A stretch of 64,000 bases of DNA from Physella acuta (GCF_028476545.1 NW_026731879.1:204001-268000), one strand, 5' to 3'. Counted from the stretch's first letter, positions 1 through 13,410 are shown. A program made the numbers and translations. Notes: generated by a model from the sequence alone, not told the origin.

Positions 1-800
1 CATCTGTGTGTAGGGCTACAGTGTAGGGCTACAGTGTAGGACTACATCTGTGTGTAGGGCTACATCTGTGTGTAGGGCTACATCTGTGTGTAGGGCTACA
101 TCTGTGTGTAGGGCTACATCTGTGTGTAGGGCTACATCTGTGTGTAGGGCTACAGTGTAGGGCTACATCTGTGTGTAGGGCTACAGTGTAGGGCTACATC
201 TGTGTGTAGGGCTACAGTGTAGGGCTACAGTGTAGGGCTACATCTGTGTATAGGGCTACATCTGTGTGTAGGGCTACAGTGTAGGGCTACAGTGTAGGGC
301 TACATCTGTGTAGGGCTACAGTGTAGGGCTACAGTGTAGGGCTACAGTGTAGGGCTACATCTGTGTGTAGGGCTACATCTGTGTGTAGGGCTACAGTGTA
401 GGGCTACAGTGTAGGGCTACAGTGTAGGGCTACAGTGTAGGGCTACAGTGTAGGGCTACAGTGTAGGGCTACAGTGTAGGGCTACAGTGTAGGGCTACAG
501 TGTAGGGCTACATCTGTGTGTAGGGCTACAGTGTAGGGCTACAGTGTAGGGCTACATCTGTGTGTAGGGCTACAGCTGTGTGTAGGGCTACATCTGTGTG
601 TAGGGCTACAGTGTAGGGCTACAGTGTAGGGCTACATCTGTGTGTAGGGCTACAGCTGTGTGTAGGGCTACATCTGTGTGTAGGGCTACAGTGTAGGGCT
701 ACATCTGTGTGTAGGGCTACAGTGTAGGGCTACATCTGTGTGTAGGGCTACATCTGTGTGTAGGGCTACATCTGTGTGTAGGGCTACAACTGTGTGTAGG
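1..800. repeat. mixed 13/18-bp minisatellite, reaches the window edge
   Basis: Alternation of two unit lengths sharing TGTAGGGCTACA; the longer adds TCTGTG. Order looks irregular. Confidence 0.95.
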
Positions 801-867
801 CTAGCATTTCGTGTTAATGTTTTTAATAGTTGTACATCTACTGTAATTGTATGACAGATCACAAGCT

Positions 868-1582
868 GTTGTTGGCTGTTGTTGTAGATGTTGATAGAGT
901 TGGCTGTTGATGTCGGTAGAGTTGGCTGTTGATGTCGGTAGAGTTGGCTGTTGATGTCGGTAGAGTTGGCTGTTGATGTAGACGTCGGTAGAGTTGGCTG
1001 TTGACGTCGGTAGAGTTGGCTGTTGACGTCGGTAGAGTTGGCTGTTGATGTAGATGTCGGTAGAGTTGGCTGTTGATGTAGATGTCGGTAGAGTTGGCTG
1101 TTGATGTAGATGTCGGTAGAGTTGGCTGTTGATGTACATGTCGGTAGAGTTGGCTGTTGATGTACATGTCGGTAGAGTTGGCTGTTGATGTCGGTAGAGT
1201 TGGCTGTTGATGTAGATGTCGGTAGAGTTGGCTGTTGATGTAGATGTCGGTAGAGTTGGCTGTTGATGTACATGTCGGTAGAGTTGGCTGTTGATGTACA
1301 TGTCGGTAGAGTTGGCTGTTGATGTACATGTCGGTAGAGTTGGCTGTTGATGTACATGTCGGTAGAGTTGGCTGTTGATGTCGGTAGAGTTGGCTGTTGA
1401 CGTCGGTAGAGTTGGCTGTTGATGTACATGTCGGTAGAGTTGGCTGTTGATGTCGGTAGAGTTGGCTGTTGATGTTGATGTCGGTAGAGTTGGCTGTTGA
1501 CGTTGGTAGAGTTGGCTGTTGACGTTGGTAGAGTTGGCTGTTGACGTTGGTAGAGTTGGCTGTTGATGTAGAAGTCGGTAGA
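868..1582. repeat. 21/27-bp minisatellite
   Basis: About 30 units containing TCGGTAGAGTTGGCTGTTGA, some with a 6-bp insert (GATGTA or GATGTC). Confidence 0.95.
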
Positions 1583-2111
1583 GTTTGTTCCAGAAATTGA
1601 AGAACAACATGCGAGCAGCGCTCTACTGACCGCTAGACTGACCTCAGGAAATTCTTGGTATTGGGACGGTAGAGAGGTGGGCGGGGCAGCAAATATGGCG
1701 GCTAGTTGAAACAATATTAGTCCATAACTGGTCATTAGCGCCTCGACGGGGAGGGGGGGGGGGGCGAACTCTAGGGAAGGACGATTTAAAAATCGATACT
1801 ATTTGTCTGAGAGCCGCGTCGAATACGATCAGCGAAATAATCGGTTACCAGTAATCGTGGTTGCTCAGTATGAAGCGAAATTTAATTTCCTAGTGACGGA
1901 AATATTCCGTGAAGTTTGTCATTAAAGCTACTTCTAATCTAGGCAGGGTCAAGGCAAATGTTTTCTCTCCAACAGCTCAATACATGGCTACATGTAATGT
2001 CAGATTTCAGATTGTAATCGGAAAGTTAACGGCTACTCATTCAAGGAAAATATTGACGATACTACTTAACAACTTACATAACCATACATAATTTTATAAC
2101 CACGAATACAT

Positions 2112-2250
2112 GCGGACAAAAGCGACCAGGACATTTTGTCTACTTAAAGTCGTGTTTAATGGCGGACGAGGAAATTTTGTCTACTTAAAGTCGTGTTTTA
2201 TGGCGACCAGGACATTTTGTCTACTTAAAGTCGTGTTTTATGGCGACCGA
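2112..2250. repeat. 41-bp triplicate
   Basis: Three copies containing ATTTTGTCTACTTAAAGTCG. The unique DNA on both sides (1590-2110, 2260-2460) shows no recognisable gene. Confidence 0.85.
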
Positions 2251-2465
2251 GCCCAACATGGCCGCCACTGAAGCCGGCTCAAAAAATTTTTGTCTGGTAT
2301 CCCATCTCCAGTACCGGTCGAAAATAGCTCAAAAATGTATTGACTACCAGCCGGCATTTTCCGGTCGATGTCAAGTACTTCCGAGACCTGCTAAGATGGA
2401 CGTCAAGAAGTTCCGAGAATGACGTCATGGAAGATATTCAAGTCTTCTCTGGCGTGCTCTAATGA

Positions 2466-2880
2466 CCCGACATCCAAGCCCCTCCCTTAGACTTAAAGCC
2501 CCTCCCCCTCGACATCCAAGCCACTACAATCGACATTCAAGCCCCCTTCCCTCGACATCCAAGCCCCTCCCGCTCGACATCCAAGCCCCTCCTCCCGATA
2601 TCTAAGTTCCGCCCCTTAACATCCAAGCCCCTCCACTCGACATCCAAGCCCCTCCCGCTCGACATCCAAGCCCCTCCTCCCGATATCTAAGTTCCGCCCC
2701 TTAACATCCAAGCCCCTCCCGCTCGACATCCAAGCCCCTCCTCCCGATATCTAAGTTCCGCCCCTTAACATCCAAGCCCCTCCCCTCGACATCCAATCCC
2801 CTCGCCTTGACATCCAAGCCCCTCCCCTAGACATCCAAGCCCCTCCCCTCGACATCCAAGCCCCTCCCCTAGACAACCAA
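2466..2880. repeat. pyrimidine-rich minisatellite
   Basis: About 19 units of CGACATCCAAGCCCCTCCC type, with a longer compound unit in the middle. Confidence 0.9.
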
Positions 2881-3138
2881 AATTGCACCATACGTGAGAC
2901 ACAAGCGGGTGTATCCCATTGTATCTCCTAGTCAGACCTTCCAACCTTTGACGAGGTGATGTGGGATATGTGTACCACCATCACATACAGCTTTGTTCTA
3001 GTCTATGTGTTGTAATCCTTTCATCTGTCAAATCTGTGTGTGTGTTGGACACGCCCATCTGTCAAAATTGAATGCAGCGCTGCTGAGAATATCTCTGCTA
3101 GTCTCTCGCTTCAAGACCAAACAACATTTTCCTCTATA

Positions 3139-3303
3139 AGTTCCTTTAAATGTTCCTTTAAATGTTCCTCTAAATGTTCCTTTAAATGTTCCTTTAAATG
3201 TTCCTCTAAATGTTTATCTAAATGTTCCTTTAAATAATAACATTTTCCTATAAATGTTCCTTCAAATGTTCCTCTATATGTTCCTCTAAATGTTCCTTTA
3301 AAT
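3139..3303. repeat. 12-bp minisatellite
   Basis: Units of TGTTCCTTTAAA and TGTTCCTCTAAA. The stretch 3310-3830 that follows is unique apart from G and C runs; no gene is seen. Confidence 0.9.
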
Positions 3304-3984
3304 AATATGTTTCTACCTAGAACATTCGATGCTAAATATATTCTTTGAAAAAAAAATAACACGGGAATAGAAGAAAAGGAACTGGAGTATTCTTGTCATA
3401 AACGCTAATATCGCAGCTGGCTAGTTCTGGTCGGCCGGAGACCACAGGCGAATAGAATGGAGAAATGAAATTTTTAAAAACGATCTAATATCAAAGGCGC
3501 GGATTAGATTTCCGCTCATGCGGAAACTTGCTGGAAACTGAATAAAAATGAGATCCGAGAAGCAGGGACTTCAACATGTTCCTTCCAATGTATTTTCACG
3601 CACCCCCGGCCCCAAATTGGGGGGTGATTTTGTTGGAATCGGCGTGCGGATGGCTGCTACTGATTGCCATCAATATGATCTATTCCACATCACTGGCGTC
3701 GGGGGGGGGGGGGGGCAATCATTGGAGATCGTCTCAAGGGAGAAAACCAGTACAGTAAAAGCTCTTATCTCTTTTTCAGTTACCGCGAGCTACCACCCCC
3801 CCTCCCCCCCACACACACACTTCCAGCCTGTAGTGTGAGTTAACGTTGCCACCCCTCCCCCCCCTAAAGTGGTAGTTAACGTTGCCACCCCTCCCCCCCC
3901 CCCCCTAATATTCTATTTTAACAGACAAGCACACGCACACACATCTATGCGCAGGTTACGTAAGAATAACACAAAACTACTCCC

Positions 3985-5415
3985 ACCATCCCAGCGTATC
4001 ACCCCCCACCATCCCAGCGTATCACCCCCCACCCCATCCCAGCATATCACCCCCCCCCACCATCCCAGCATATCAACCCCCCCCACCATCCCAGCATATC
4101 ACCCCCCCCCCCCACCATCCCAGCGTATCACCCCCCACCATCCCAGCATATCACCCCCCCCCCCCCCCCCACCATCCCAGCATATCACCCCCCCACCATC
4201 CCAGCATATCACCCCCCCCACCATCCCAGCGTATCACCCCCCACCATCCCAGCATATCACCCCCCCCCCCCCACCATCCCAGCGTATCACCCCCCACCAT
4301 CCCAGCATATCACCCCCCCCCACCATCCCAGCGTATCACCCCCCACCATCCCAGCATATCACCCCCCACCATCCCAGCATATCACCCCCCACCATCCCAG
4401 CGTATCACCCCCCACCATCCCAGCATATCACCCCCCACCATCCCAGCGTATCACCCCCCACCATCCCAGCATATCACCCCCCCCCCCCACCATCCCAGCG
4501 TATCACCCCCCCACCATCCCAGCATATCACCCCCCCCCCCACCATCCCAGCATATCACCCCCCCCCCCACCATCCCAGCATATCACCCCCCCCCCCCACC
4601 ATCCCAGCGTATCACCCCCCACCATCCCAGCATATCACCCCCCCCCCCACCATCCCAGCGTATCACCCCCCACCATCCCAGCGTATCACCCCCCCCCCCC
4701 ACCATCCCAGCGTATCACCCCCCACCATCCCAGCATATCACCCCCCCCCCCCACCATCCCAGCATATCACCCCCACCCCACCATCCCAGCATATCACCCC
4801 CCCCCCACCATCCCAGCGTATCACCCCCCACCATCCCAGCATATCACCCCCCCCCCCACCATCCCAGCATATCACCCCCACCCCACCAGACCAGCGTATC
4901 ACCCCCCCCCCCACCATCCCAGCATATCACCCCCCCCCCCCACCATCCCAGCATATCACCCCCCCCCCCCACCATCCCAGCATATCACCCCCCCCCCCCA
5001 CCATCCCAGCATATCACCCCCCCCCCCCCACCATCCCAGCATATCACCCCCCCCCCCCACCATCCCAGCATATCACCCCCCCCCCCACCATCCCAGCATA
5101 TCACCCCCCCCCCCCACCATCCCAGCATATCACCCCCCCCCCCCCACCATCCCAGCATATCACCCCCACCCCACCATCCCAGCATATCACCCCCCACCAT
5201 CCCAGCATATCACCCCCCCACCCCCACCATCCCAGCATATCACCCCCACCCCACCATCCCAGCATATCACCCCCACCATCCCAGCATATCACCCCCCACC
5301 ATCCCAGCGTATCACCCCCCCCCCCACCAACCCAGGGTATCATACTCCCCCCCACCAACCCCGCGTATCACCCCCCCCCCCCCCCCCACCAACCCCGCGT
5401 ATCAATCCCCCCCTC
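3985..5415. repeat. C-run minisatellite, over 50 units
   Basis: Units of CACCATCCCAGCATATCA followed by 6-14 C. The minus strand thus has G runs every 23-30 bases. Long apparent frames here are repeat artefacts. Confidence 0.97.
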
Positions 5416-5639
5416 CCCCCAACAGCCCAACGTATCCTCTCCCCAATTACAAAAAGAATTTTATAGTTCTCGCACACTTCCGCTACCAGAGGGAGGGGGG
5501 GGGGGGGGAGGGGGGGGAGGGGAGGACGGTCCATCTCTCGCCTCTAAAGACCAGTTCAAATTTAGCCGCGACAAGATGAGAGTAAGCGTCCTCTACGGTC
5601 TGGGGGGGGGGGGGGGGGCGGGGGGAGAGAGGGTGAGCG

Positions 5640-6090
5640 CTCTCTAGATTCTGAGGGATTTTAAAGAGGTCCAATTTGTAGGCGGCTGGGAGGGGTGGGG
5701 ACGGGCAGATAACCGAGTTTTGTATTCTAGTAGTTTGGAATTATCTGAGAGGAGCGTTTAGAAAGATTAATCTCATGTGAATGGGCAGGGCAAGTAGAGT
5801 TTCGACAGCTAGATATCTTGTAGACATTATTTAGTTTCTTCACGTACAGTTTTAGTTTGATAAAGGTTTCAATTGGAATCTCAACATTTCAAAATATTAT
5901 TAGTTCTGACATTCCATTTTCAATTTAAAACACACATAACATTCCTTCATTTTTTATACAACTACTAAGTATTATTTTTTAGTGGAGCAATTGCTGTAGT
6001 TGACAGTAACATTGACAGTAACATTAATGTAGGACCACATCAACACACCTACAGAGAAATGTAAAGCCAATATTTTGCTGCCTGAATATA
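5640..6090. other. unique stretch, no feature seen
   Basis: AT-rich sequence after G homopolymers. No exon, RNA gene or element is recognised. Confidence 0.5.
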
Positions 6091-6455
6091 ATGCTAATGT
6101 AACCAGTTGAAGCTTGTGCTAATGTAACCAGTTGAAGCTTGTGCTAATGTAACCAGTTGAAGCTTGTGCTAATGTAACCAGTTGAAGCTTGTGCTAATGT
6201 AACCAGTTGAAGCTTGTGCTAATGTAACCAGTTGAAGCTTGTGCTAATGTAACCAGTTGAAGCTGTTGCTGGTGCTAATGTAACCAGTTGAAGCTGTTGC
6301 TGGTGCTAATGTAACCAGTTGAAGCTGTTGCTGGTGCTAATGTAATCAGTTGAAGCTGTTGCTGGTGCTAATGTAATCAGTTGAAGCTGATGCTAATGTA
6401 ACCAGCTGAAGCTGGTGCTAATGTAACCAGTTGAAGCTTGTGCTAATGTAACCCA
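6091..6455. repeat. 25-30-bp minisatellite
   Basis: Units of GCTAATGTAACCAGTTGAAG with either CTTGT or a longer GCTGTTGCTGGT joint. Confidence 0.93.
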
Positions 6456-6732
6456 GCACGAAATGAACTAGAAATTACAAGTGCCAGCCTAACGAAGCAG
6501 ACTACAATGGCGCCCAGGACAAAGACGCCCTAATGGACCCCCTGATGGTACCAGGGTAGGGCGAATATTTCTGTTTGATGTCAATGGAAATTTGTTTTGT
6601 AATATTGCATTCATCGCAGTAGGCTTGCATTAGTGGCTGACGAAGTCAATCCATCTAAACATTTAGAGAAACAATTGGCTAAAAGTGGAGGGAACGGAAT
6701 GGCCGTAGTCAACTTGATCACCTGCTGTTTAT

Positions 6733-7072
6733 GTTAGTGTTGTTCTGTCTGTTGTCTGTTGTCTGATTTGTCTGTTGTCTGTTTTGTCTGTTGTCTGTTT
6801 TGTCTGTTGTCTGTTTTGTCTGTCGTCTGATTTGTCTGTTGTCTGATTTGTCTGTTGTCTGATTTGTCTTTTGTCTGTTGTCTGTTTTGTCTGTTGTCTG
6901 TTGTCTGATTTGTCTGTTGTCTGTTTTGTCTGTTGTCTGTTTTGTCTGTTGTCTGTTGTCTGATTTGTCTGTTGTCTGATTTGTCTTTTGTCTGTTGTCT
7001 GTTTTGTCTGTTGTCTGTTGTCTGATTTGTCTGTTGCTTGTTGTCTGTTGTCTGATTTGTCTGTTGTCTGTT
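6733..7072. repeat. TCTGTTGTCTG minisatellite
   Basis: Units of GTTTTGTCTGTTGTCT and GATTTGTCTGTTGTCT. The next 270 bp are unique with no feature seen. Confidence 0.92.
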
Positions 7073-7339
7073 GGTTCCGTGAAAATATTTTATATTTTTA
7101 GCGTATTCTCTATAATCATAAAGTAAAATCTTGTTTTAATTAAGTTATATCTTAATGTAACCTTTTCAAATGTTACCTAATAGAAATAACAAACAGTGAT
7201 ATCATTACAGCCGAACGAAAGCTAATTATTTATTCTGTTTTTATCGGCCTAGATATCTGGAATCGGGTTTCTCCGATGGACCAACCGACCTTAATTAAAA
7301 GCGAGGCTTGACCGATGACCTAAATTAAAAGTTCAATTG

Positions 7340-7505
7340 GCCTTCACCCTTACAGGACTGCACGCTGTTATGTCCTTTACCCTTACAGTCGTGCACGCTG
7401 TTCTGTCCTTCACTCTTACAGGACTGCACGCTGTTCTGTCCTTCACTCTTACAGGACTGCACGCTGTTCTGTCCTTCACTCTTACAGGACTGCACGCTGT
7501 TCTCA
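7340..7505. repeat. 33-bp minisatellite, five copies
   Basis: Units contain CTTACAGGACTGCACGCTGT. Confidence 0.88.
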
Positions 7506-7984
7506 TATACGTATATAGTTCACTGGTTTTATCCTACCATTACATTCTACAGCTACCATTACATTTCACAATGACCGTTAGATTTTTGTGTGTCACATTC
7601 CCCTAACTGTACCTGCCCCCCCCCCCCCCTCCGCCACCACATGACCCACCAACACAGGAGATATTGATTGGCGGGGCGACCCTCGGCCGTCACCCTCGGC
7701 CCGCCATGGCCCACCAGACCCAGATGGACCCTACTTTTGTTTTATGGAGGATCTCAGCTAGCTGGGTACATCGGCACGTGCTTCGTGAGGGTTGGGGGGC
7801 GGGGCGTGTGGTTTGGGGGACGAGGCCTGCTCTTAACAATCTGAGAAATTCACCGACAAAAACAGCGATTTCGGCGCAATTATTGAAAACGTCGGGAAAT
7901 TTTTCCCGATTGAAATTCCTCGTGACTTGACCGCTCTACTCAGGATCGTGACGTCAATGGGGTCATGTCTGACTCACTATCCCT

Positions 7985-8062
7985 TCACACTTTTACCTCA
8001 CACTTTTTACCTCACACTTTTACCCCACACTTTTTACCTCACACTTTTTACCCCACACTTCA
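7985..8062. repeat. short CACACTTTTTACC array
   Basis: Six units of 13-14 bp. The sequence between 7620 and 7985 has a possible acceptor and an open stretch at 7664-7930 without recognisable protein; 8062-8460 shows only a C run. Confidence 0.8.
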
Positions 8063-8465
8063 CGACTAAATCGTCCCTCACAATGTATCACGTGATCACA
8101 TCAAACCCCATGGATGAAAATGTTATCGCCATTAATGGACGCGTGATAGAGCCATCTTGACATAAATGAAGCAATGATACACACAGCTTTAGACCACTCT
8201 AGTTCTTAATGTGTCTGTTTGATGTACCGTCCTGTCATACCCCCCCCCCCCCACCCCCCACTCTAGATGACTGTGCTGTAAAGATTAACGTCGATCTAAA
8301 CAATGGCCTGGTGTAAACAATGGCCTGGTGTAAACAATGGTCACTTGATGGTGATTGTACTTTTTAAATATTTGTTGTACATTTACTGCCGGCAGCGGTA
8401 TACAGATCACATAGTAACCACCACAACAACTGACCATTACTGACCAAAAACAAGCGATCAGGTAT

Positions 8466-8603
8466 GTGTCTAGCACTACATGCCATGCACTACATGTCAT
8501 GCACTACATGTCATGCACTACATGTCATGCACTACATGTCATGCACTACATGTCATGCACTACATGTCATGCACTACATGTCATGCACTACATGTCATGC
8601 ACT
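8466..8603. repeat. 14-bp minisatellite
   Basis: Ten units of ACATGTCATGCACT. The stretch 8604-9150 is unique, with a cluster of GCCGGC sites at 8945-9045. Confidence 0.93.
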
Positions 8604-9159
8604 AGTTGCACCATTTGTCATGAGCCGTGACACCCTGGTCTGTGAGCCATGGTATCGCATTGGCTTGTCTTGTATTCGATACCATCAGCAAGTATCGTAT
8701 ATCGTGGCAGGGATGGATTGATAACATGCCATTAAAATAGTGAGTGCAATCCGATGTCCTTACTTGTACTCGATACCACCGAAGTCATCGAATATGTTGT
8801 TCCACACGATTATTGTTTTTACAGTTTCTCCACCCCCACCCTCCCCCACCCCCACCCTCGTCCCCACCCCCGCCCCACATATTCCAGCGTTGACCCGTGT
8901 CCAGCTAATATCACCGTCCTGTGCTATCGTCTGTCAAACCAGAGTTGCCGGCCATGTCTTAGCCGGCCTCTTATAACCGGCTCCTCCGGCCATGCACTTG
9001 CAATGGTCAATAAAGCCGGCAGCGGCCGGCAAAGCGCCGGTTTGACAGGGTATATCCATCTGTTTTGACAAGACATCGATAAAACATCCAGGGGGAATTA
9101 ATTTTTCATGTTCGACGCTTGCCTACATTCTCGGTTCTTGGGGAGCGACGTAATGACCA

Positions 9160-9770
9160 GAGTTCGTGTGTTGGGACATAGACGGCCAGAGTTCGTGTGT
9201 TGGGACATGGACGGCCAAAGTTCGTGTGTTGGGACATGGACGGCCAGAGTTCGTGTGTTGGGACATGGACGGCCAGAGTTCGTGTGTTGGGACATGGACG
9301 GCCAGAGTTCGTGTGTTGGGACATGGACGGCCAGAGTTCGTGTGTTGGGACATAGACGGCCAGAGTTCGTGTGTTGGGACATAGACGGCCAGAGTTCGTG
9401 TGTTGGGACATAGACGGCCAGAGTTCGTGTGTTGGGACATGGACGGCCAGAGTTCGTGTGTTGGGACATGGACGGCCAAAGTTCGTGTGTTGGGACATGG
9501 ACGGCCAGATTTCGTGTGTTGGGACATGGACGGCCAAAGTTCGTGTGTTGGGACATGGACGGCCAGAGTTCGTGTGTTGGGACATGGACGGCCAGAGTTC
9601 GTGTGTTGGGACATGGACGGCCAAAGTTCGTGTGTTGGGACATGGACGGCCAGAGTTCGTGTGTTGGGACATGGACGGCCAGAGTTCGTGTGTTGGGACA
9701 TGGACGGCCAGAGTTCGTGTGTTGGGACATGGACGGCCAAAGCTCGTGTGTTGGGACATAGACGGCCCAC
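9160..9770. repeat. 29-bp minisatellite, about 21 copies
   Basis: Units contain TTCGTGTGTTGGGACATGGA. Decayed relatives continue to 9970. All three frames of both strands are open, an effect of the repeat. Confidence 0.95.
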
Positions 9771-10061
9771 TTCTTAGGTTAAGACATAGACGGAAAAAGT
9801 GTGTACGCTTTGGACGTAGATATCAATAGTTCGTACGTTGGAGCATAGTCACAATTTGTTCGTTTGTTGAGAAACATGTATCAACAGTTCGTATGCTCGG
9901 ACACATATAGCAACAGTTCATATGTTGGGACACATATAGCAACAGTTCGTATGTTGGGACATAGATGACCAAATTCGATGCAGGAAATTTAACGTCCACT
10001 TTTGGGGTGTTGTAACAGATATTGAAGATGACAGTGGGTTGGAGATAGTGCATCAGAGCAT

Positions 10062-10260
10062 CTTCAGATGGACTGACGGAAATAGATTTATGTCACAGAC
10101 GGAATAGATTTATACCATAGACTGACGGAAATAGATTTATACCACAGACTGACAGAATAGATTTATACCATAGACTCACGGAATAGATTTATACCATAGA
10201 CTGACGGAATAGATTTATACCACAGACTGACGGAATAGATTTATACCACAGACTGAAGAA
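10062..10260. repeat. 25-26-bp minisatellite
   Basis: Seven units containing GACGGAATAGATTTATACCA. Confidence 0.9.
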
Positions 10261-10424
10261 TAGACGTGTCAGACAGACAGGGGATAGATGGATAGAAAAA
10301 TAGATTTATTGAGAGTACGTGCACAAAGGCAAGAGGGGGGGGGGGGCTAGAACGATGATTGAAAGATTGAGTGAATCAAAATTGATGAAATAAAAGTTGA
10401 TTTTAGAAAGATTGGATGTATAAA

Positions 10425-10566
10425 GATTGATGAAAGAAACCCTGGCTATGACAGACGGGCTGAGAGAGAAAAGATTGATGAAAGAAACCCTGGCTATGAC
10501 AGACGGGCTGAGAGAGAAAAGATTGATGAAAGAAACCCTGGCTATGACAGACGGGCTGAGAGAGAC
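10425..10566. repeat. 48-bp triplicate
   Basis: Three near-identical copies containing AAACCCTGGCTATGACAGAC. Confidence 0.9.
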
Positions 10567-10904
10567 GCGGCCAGCACAGATTAAACTCGACAATCTCGAC
10601 TGGCTTTATCTTGATTAATTACTTTATTAATACATTTTTAATTAATCGCACACCGCCGTCATTATTTTTTTAATGAATGTCTCTGAAAGTTTCAATGTTG
10701 GACGGGGAACAACAAACTCTAGCAGCCGATTGATTTGTTTGTATGTGTGTCTAGGTGTGTATATGTGCACTATTAATATGGCTGAGTGCAAATGTGTGTA
10801 TATGGATGTTTATGTGTGTATGAGTGTGTGTGTGTTTGTACATGTGTATAAATGTACAAAAACACCACTCTCCCCAAAAAAAAAACACAAATCAAATATA
10901 ATCA

Positions 10905-11023
10905 TGGCCATCTTGTGTTGGTGGCCATCTTGTATTGGTGGCCATCTTGTGTTGGTGGCCATCTTGTGTTGGTGGCCATCTTGTGTTGGTGGCCATCTTG
11001 TGTTGGTGGCCATCTTGTGTCAG
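10905..11023. repeat. 17-bp minisatellite
   Basis: Seven units of GGCCATCTTGTGTTGGT. Confidence 0.93.
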
Positions 11024-11099
11024 TGCATAAAGGTCAGGGGAGGTCACGTACAGGGTTCTGATTTAAATCTTGGCAAATCCCTACCGTTCTACCAGGACT

Positions 11100-13030
11100 T
11101 TTGTCCTGATGTCCTACAATGTTTGACTTTTTTGTCCTGATGTCCTACAATGTTTGACTTTTTTGTCCTGATGTCCTACAATGTTTGACTTTTTTGTCCT
11201 GATGTCCTACAATGTTTGACTTTTTTGTCCTGATGTCCTATATTGTTTGACTTTTTTGTCCTGATGTCCTACAATGTTTGACTTTTTTGTTCTGATGTCC
11301 TACAATGTTTGACTTTTTTGTCCTGATGTCCTACAATGTTTGACTTTTTTGTCCTGATGTCCTACAATGTTTGACTTTTTTGCCCTGATGTCCTACAATG
11401 TTTGACTTTTTTTGTCCTGATGTCCTACAGGACAATGTTTGACTTTTTTGTCCTGATGTCCTACAATGTTTGACATTTTTGTCCTGATGTCCTACAATGT
11501 TTGACTTTTTTGTCCTGATGTCCTATATTGTTTGACTTTTTTGTCCTGATGTCCTACAATGTTTGACTTTTTTGTCCTGATGTCCTACAATGTTTGACTT
11601 TTCTGTCCTGATGTCCTACAGGACAATGTTTGACTTTTCTGTCCTGATGTCCTACAGGACATTGTTTGACTTTGCTGTCCTGATGTCCTACAATGTTTGA
11701 CTTTTTTGTCCTGATGTCCTACAATGTTTGACTTTTTTGTCCTGATGTCCTACAATGTTTGACTTTTTTGTCCTGTTGTCCTACAGGACATTGTTTGACT
11801 TTGCTGTCCTGATGTCCTACAATGTTTGACTTTTCTGTCCTGATGTCCTACAGGACATTGTTTGACTTTTCTGTCCTGATGTCCTACAATGTTTGACTTT
11901 TCTGTCCTGATGTCCTACATGACATTGTTTGACTTTTTTGTCCTGATGTTCTACAATGTTTGACTTTTTTGTCCTGATGTCCTACAATGTTTGACTTTTC
12001 TGACCTGATGTCCTACAGGACATTGTTTGACTTTTTTGTCCTGATGTCCTACAATGTTTGACTTTTTTGTCCTGATGTCCTACACTGTTTGACTTTTTTG
12101 TCCTGATGTCCTACAGGACATTGTTTGACTTTGCTGTCCTGATGTCCTACAATGTTTGACTTTTCTGTCCTGATGTCCTACAGGACATTGTTTGACTTTT
12201 CTGTCCTGATGTCCTACAATGTTTGACTTTTCTGTCCTGATGTCCTACAGGACATTGTTTGACTTTTTTGTCCTGATGTCCTACAATGTTTGACTTTTTT
12301 GTCCTGATGTCCTACAATGTTTGACTTTTCTGTCCTGATGTCCTACAGGACATTGTTTGACTTTTTTGTCCTGATGTCCTACAATGTTTGACTTTTTTGT
12401 CCTGATGTCCTACAATGTTTGACTTTTTTGTCCTGATGTCCTACAGGACATTGTTTGACTTTGCTGTCCTGATGTCCTACAATGTTTGACTTTTCTGTCC
12501 TGATGTCCTACAGGACATTGTTTGACTTTTCTGTCCTGATGTCCTACAATGTTTGACTTTTCTGTCCTGATGTCCTACAGGACATTGTTTGACTTTTTTG
12601 TCCTGATGTCCTAAAATGTTTGACTTTTTTGTCCTGATGTCCTACAATGTTTGACTTTTTTGTCCTGATGTCCTACAGGACATTGTTTGACTTTGCTGTC
12701 CTGATGTCCTACAATGTTTGACTTTTCTGTCTTGATGTCCTACAGGACATTGTTTGACTTTTCTGTCCTGATGTCCTACAATGTTTGACTTTTCTGTCCT
12801 GATGTCCTACAGGACATTGTTTGACTTTTTTGTCCTGATGTTCTACAATGTTTGACTTTTTTGTCCTGATGTCCTACAATGTTTGACTTTTCTGTCCTGA
12901 TGTCCTACAGGACATTGTTTGACTTTTTTGTCCTGATGTCCTACAATGTTTGACTTTTTTGTCCTGATGTCCTACAATGTTTGACTTTTTTTGTCCTGAT
13001 GTCCTACAAGACAATGTTTGACTTTTCTAC
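11100..13030. repeat. 31-bp satellite with higher-order structure
   Basis: About 60 units containing GTCCTGATGTCCTACAATGT. Variants with TACAGGACATTG or TTTGCTGTCC recur at about 330-bp spacing between 11,800 and 12,470. Confidence 0.95.
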
Positions 13031-13239
13031 TCACCCAAAGCAAGTCCAACAAGCCTGACCTGTTTGTTTTGTCGATGTTTTAACTTTTAATTAGCGTCAT
13101 TTTAATTAACGTTCTCATTTTTTGTGGTAATTAACTTCAACGTGAAGAGAGAAAAAAATTGTGTCATTAAATTATATAAACAAGACACGCGTGATATAAA
13201 TCGATCACCCAACATGGGGTAGGTAACGCGAGGGTGACA

Positions 13240-13410
13240 GGGACGACATGGGGTGACATGGGGTGACACGGGGTGACATGGGGTGACATGGGTGACATGG
13301 GGTGACATGGGCTGACATGGGCTGACATGGGGTGACATGGGGTGATATGGGGTGACATGGGGTGACACGGGGTGACACGGGGTGACATGGGGTGACATGG
13401 GGTGACATCG
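13240..13410. repeat. 10-bp minisatellite
   Basis: Units of ACATGGGGTG. Confidence 0.93.

Noticed and set aside
1-800. TAGGG inside the first minisatellite taken as telomere sequence
   Set aside because: The unit is 13 or 18 bp and not a 6-bp TTAGGG repeat.
686-1735. 349-codon minus-strand frame with a signal-peptide-like start (MTSYGLILFQLAAIFA) and a GTCAGT donor
   Set aside because: Nearly all of it is the 21/27-bp minisatellite. The first 31 codons could be an exon, but no continuation is visible before the window edge.
3576-3758. Hydrophobic stretch (WGVILLESACGWLLLIAINM) that looks like a membrane helix
   Set aside because: Followed by a G run, no splice sites of quality and no similar segment nearby.
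3869-5647. 592-codon Pro-rich frame
   Set aside because: Translation of the C-run array; no start context or non-repeat domain.
7664-7930. 89-codon frame after a possible acceptor
   Set aside because: No recognisable domain, and the splice signals are weak.
10062-13410. Regular repeats considered as a CRISPR array
   Set aside because: Units are contiguous with no unique spacers, and the genome is eukaryotic.
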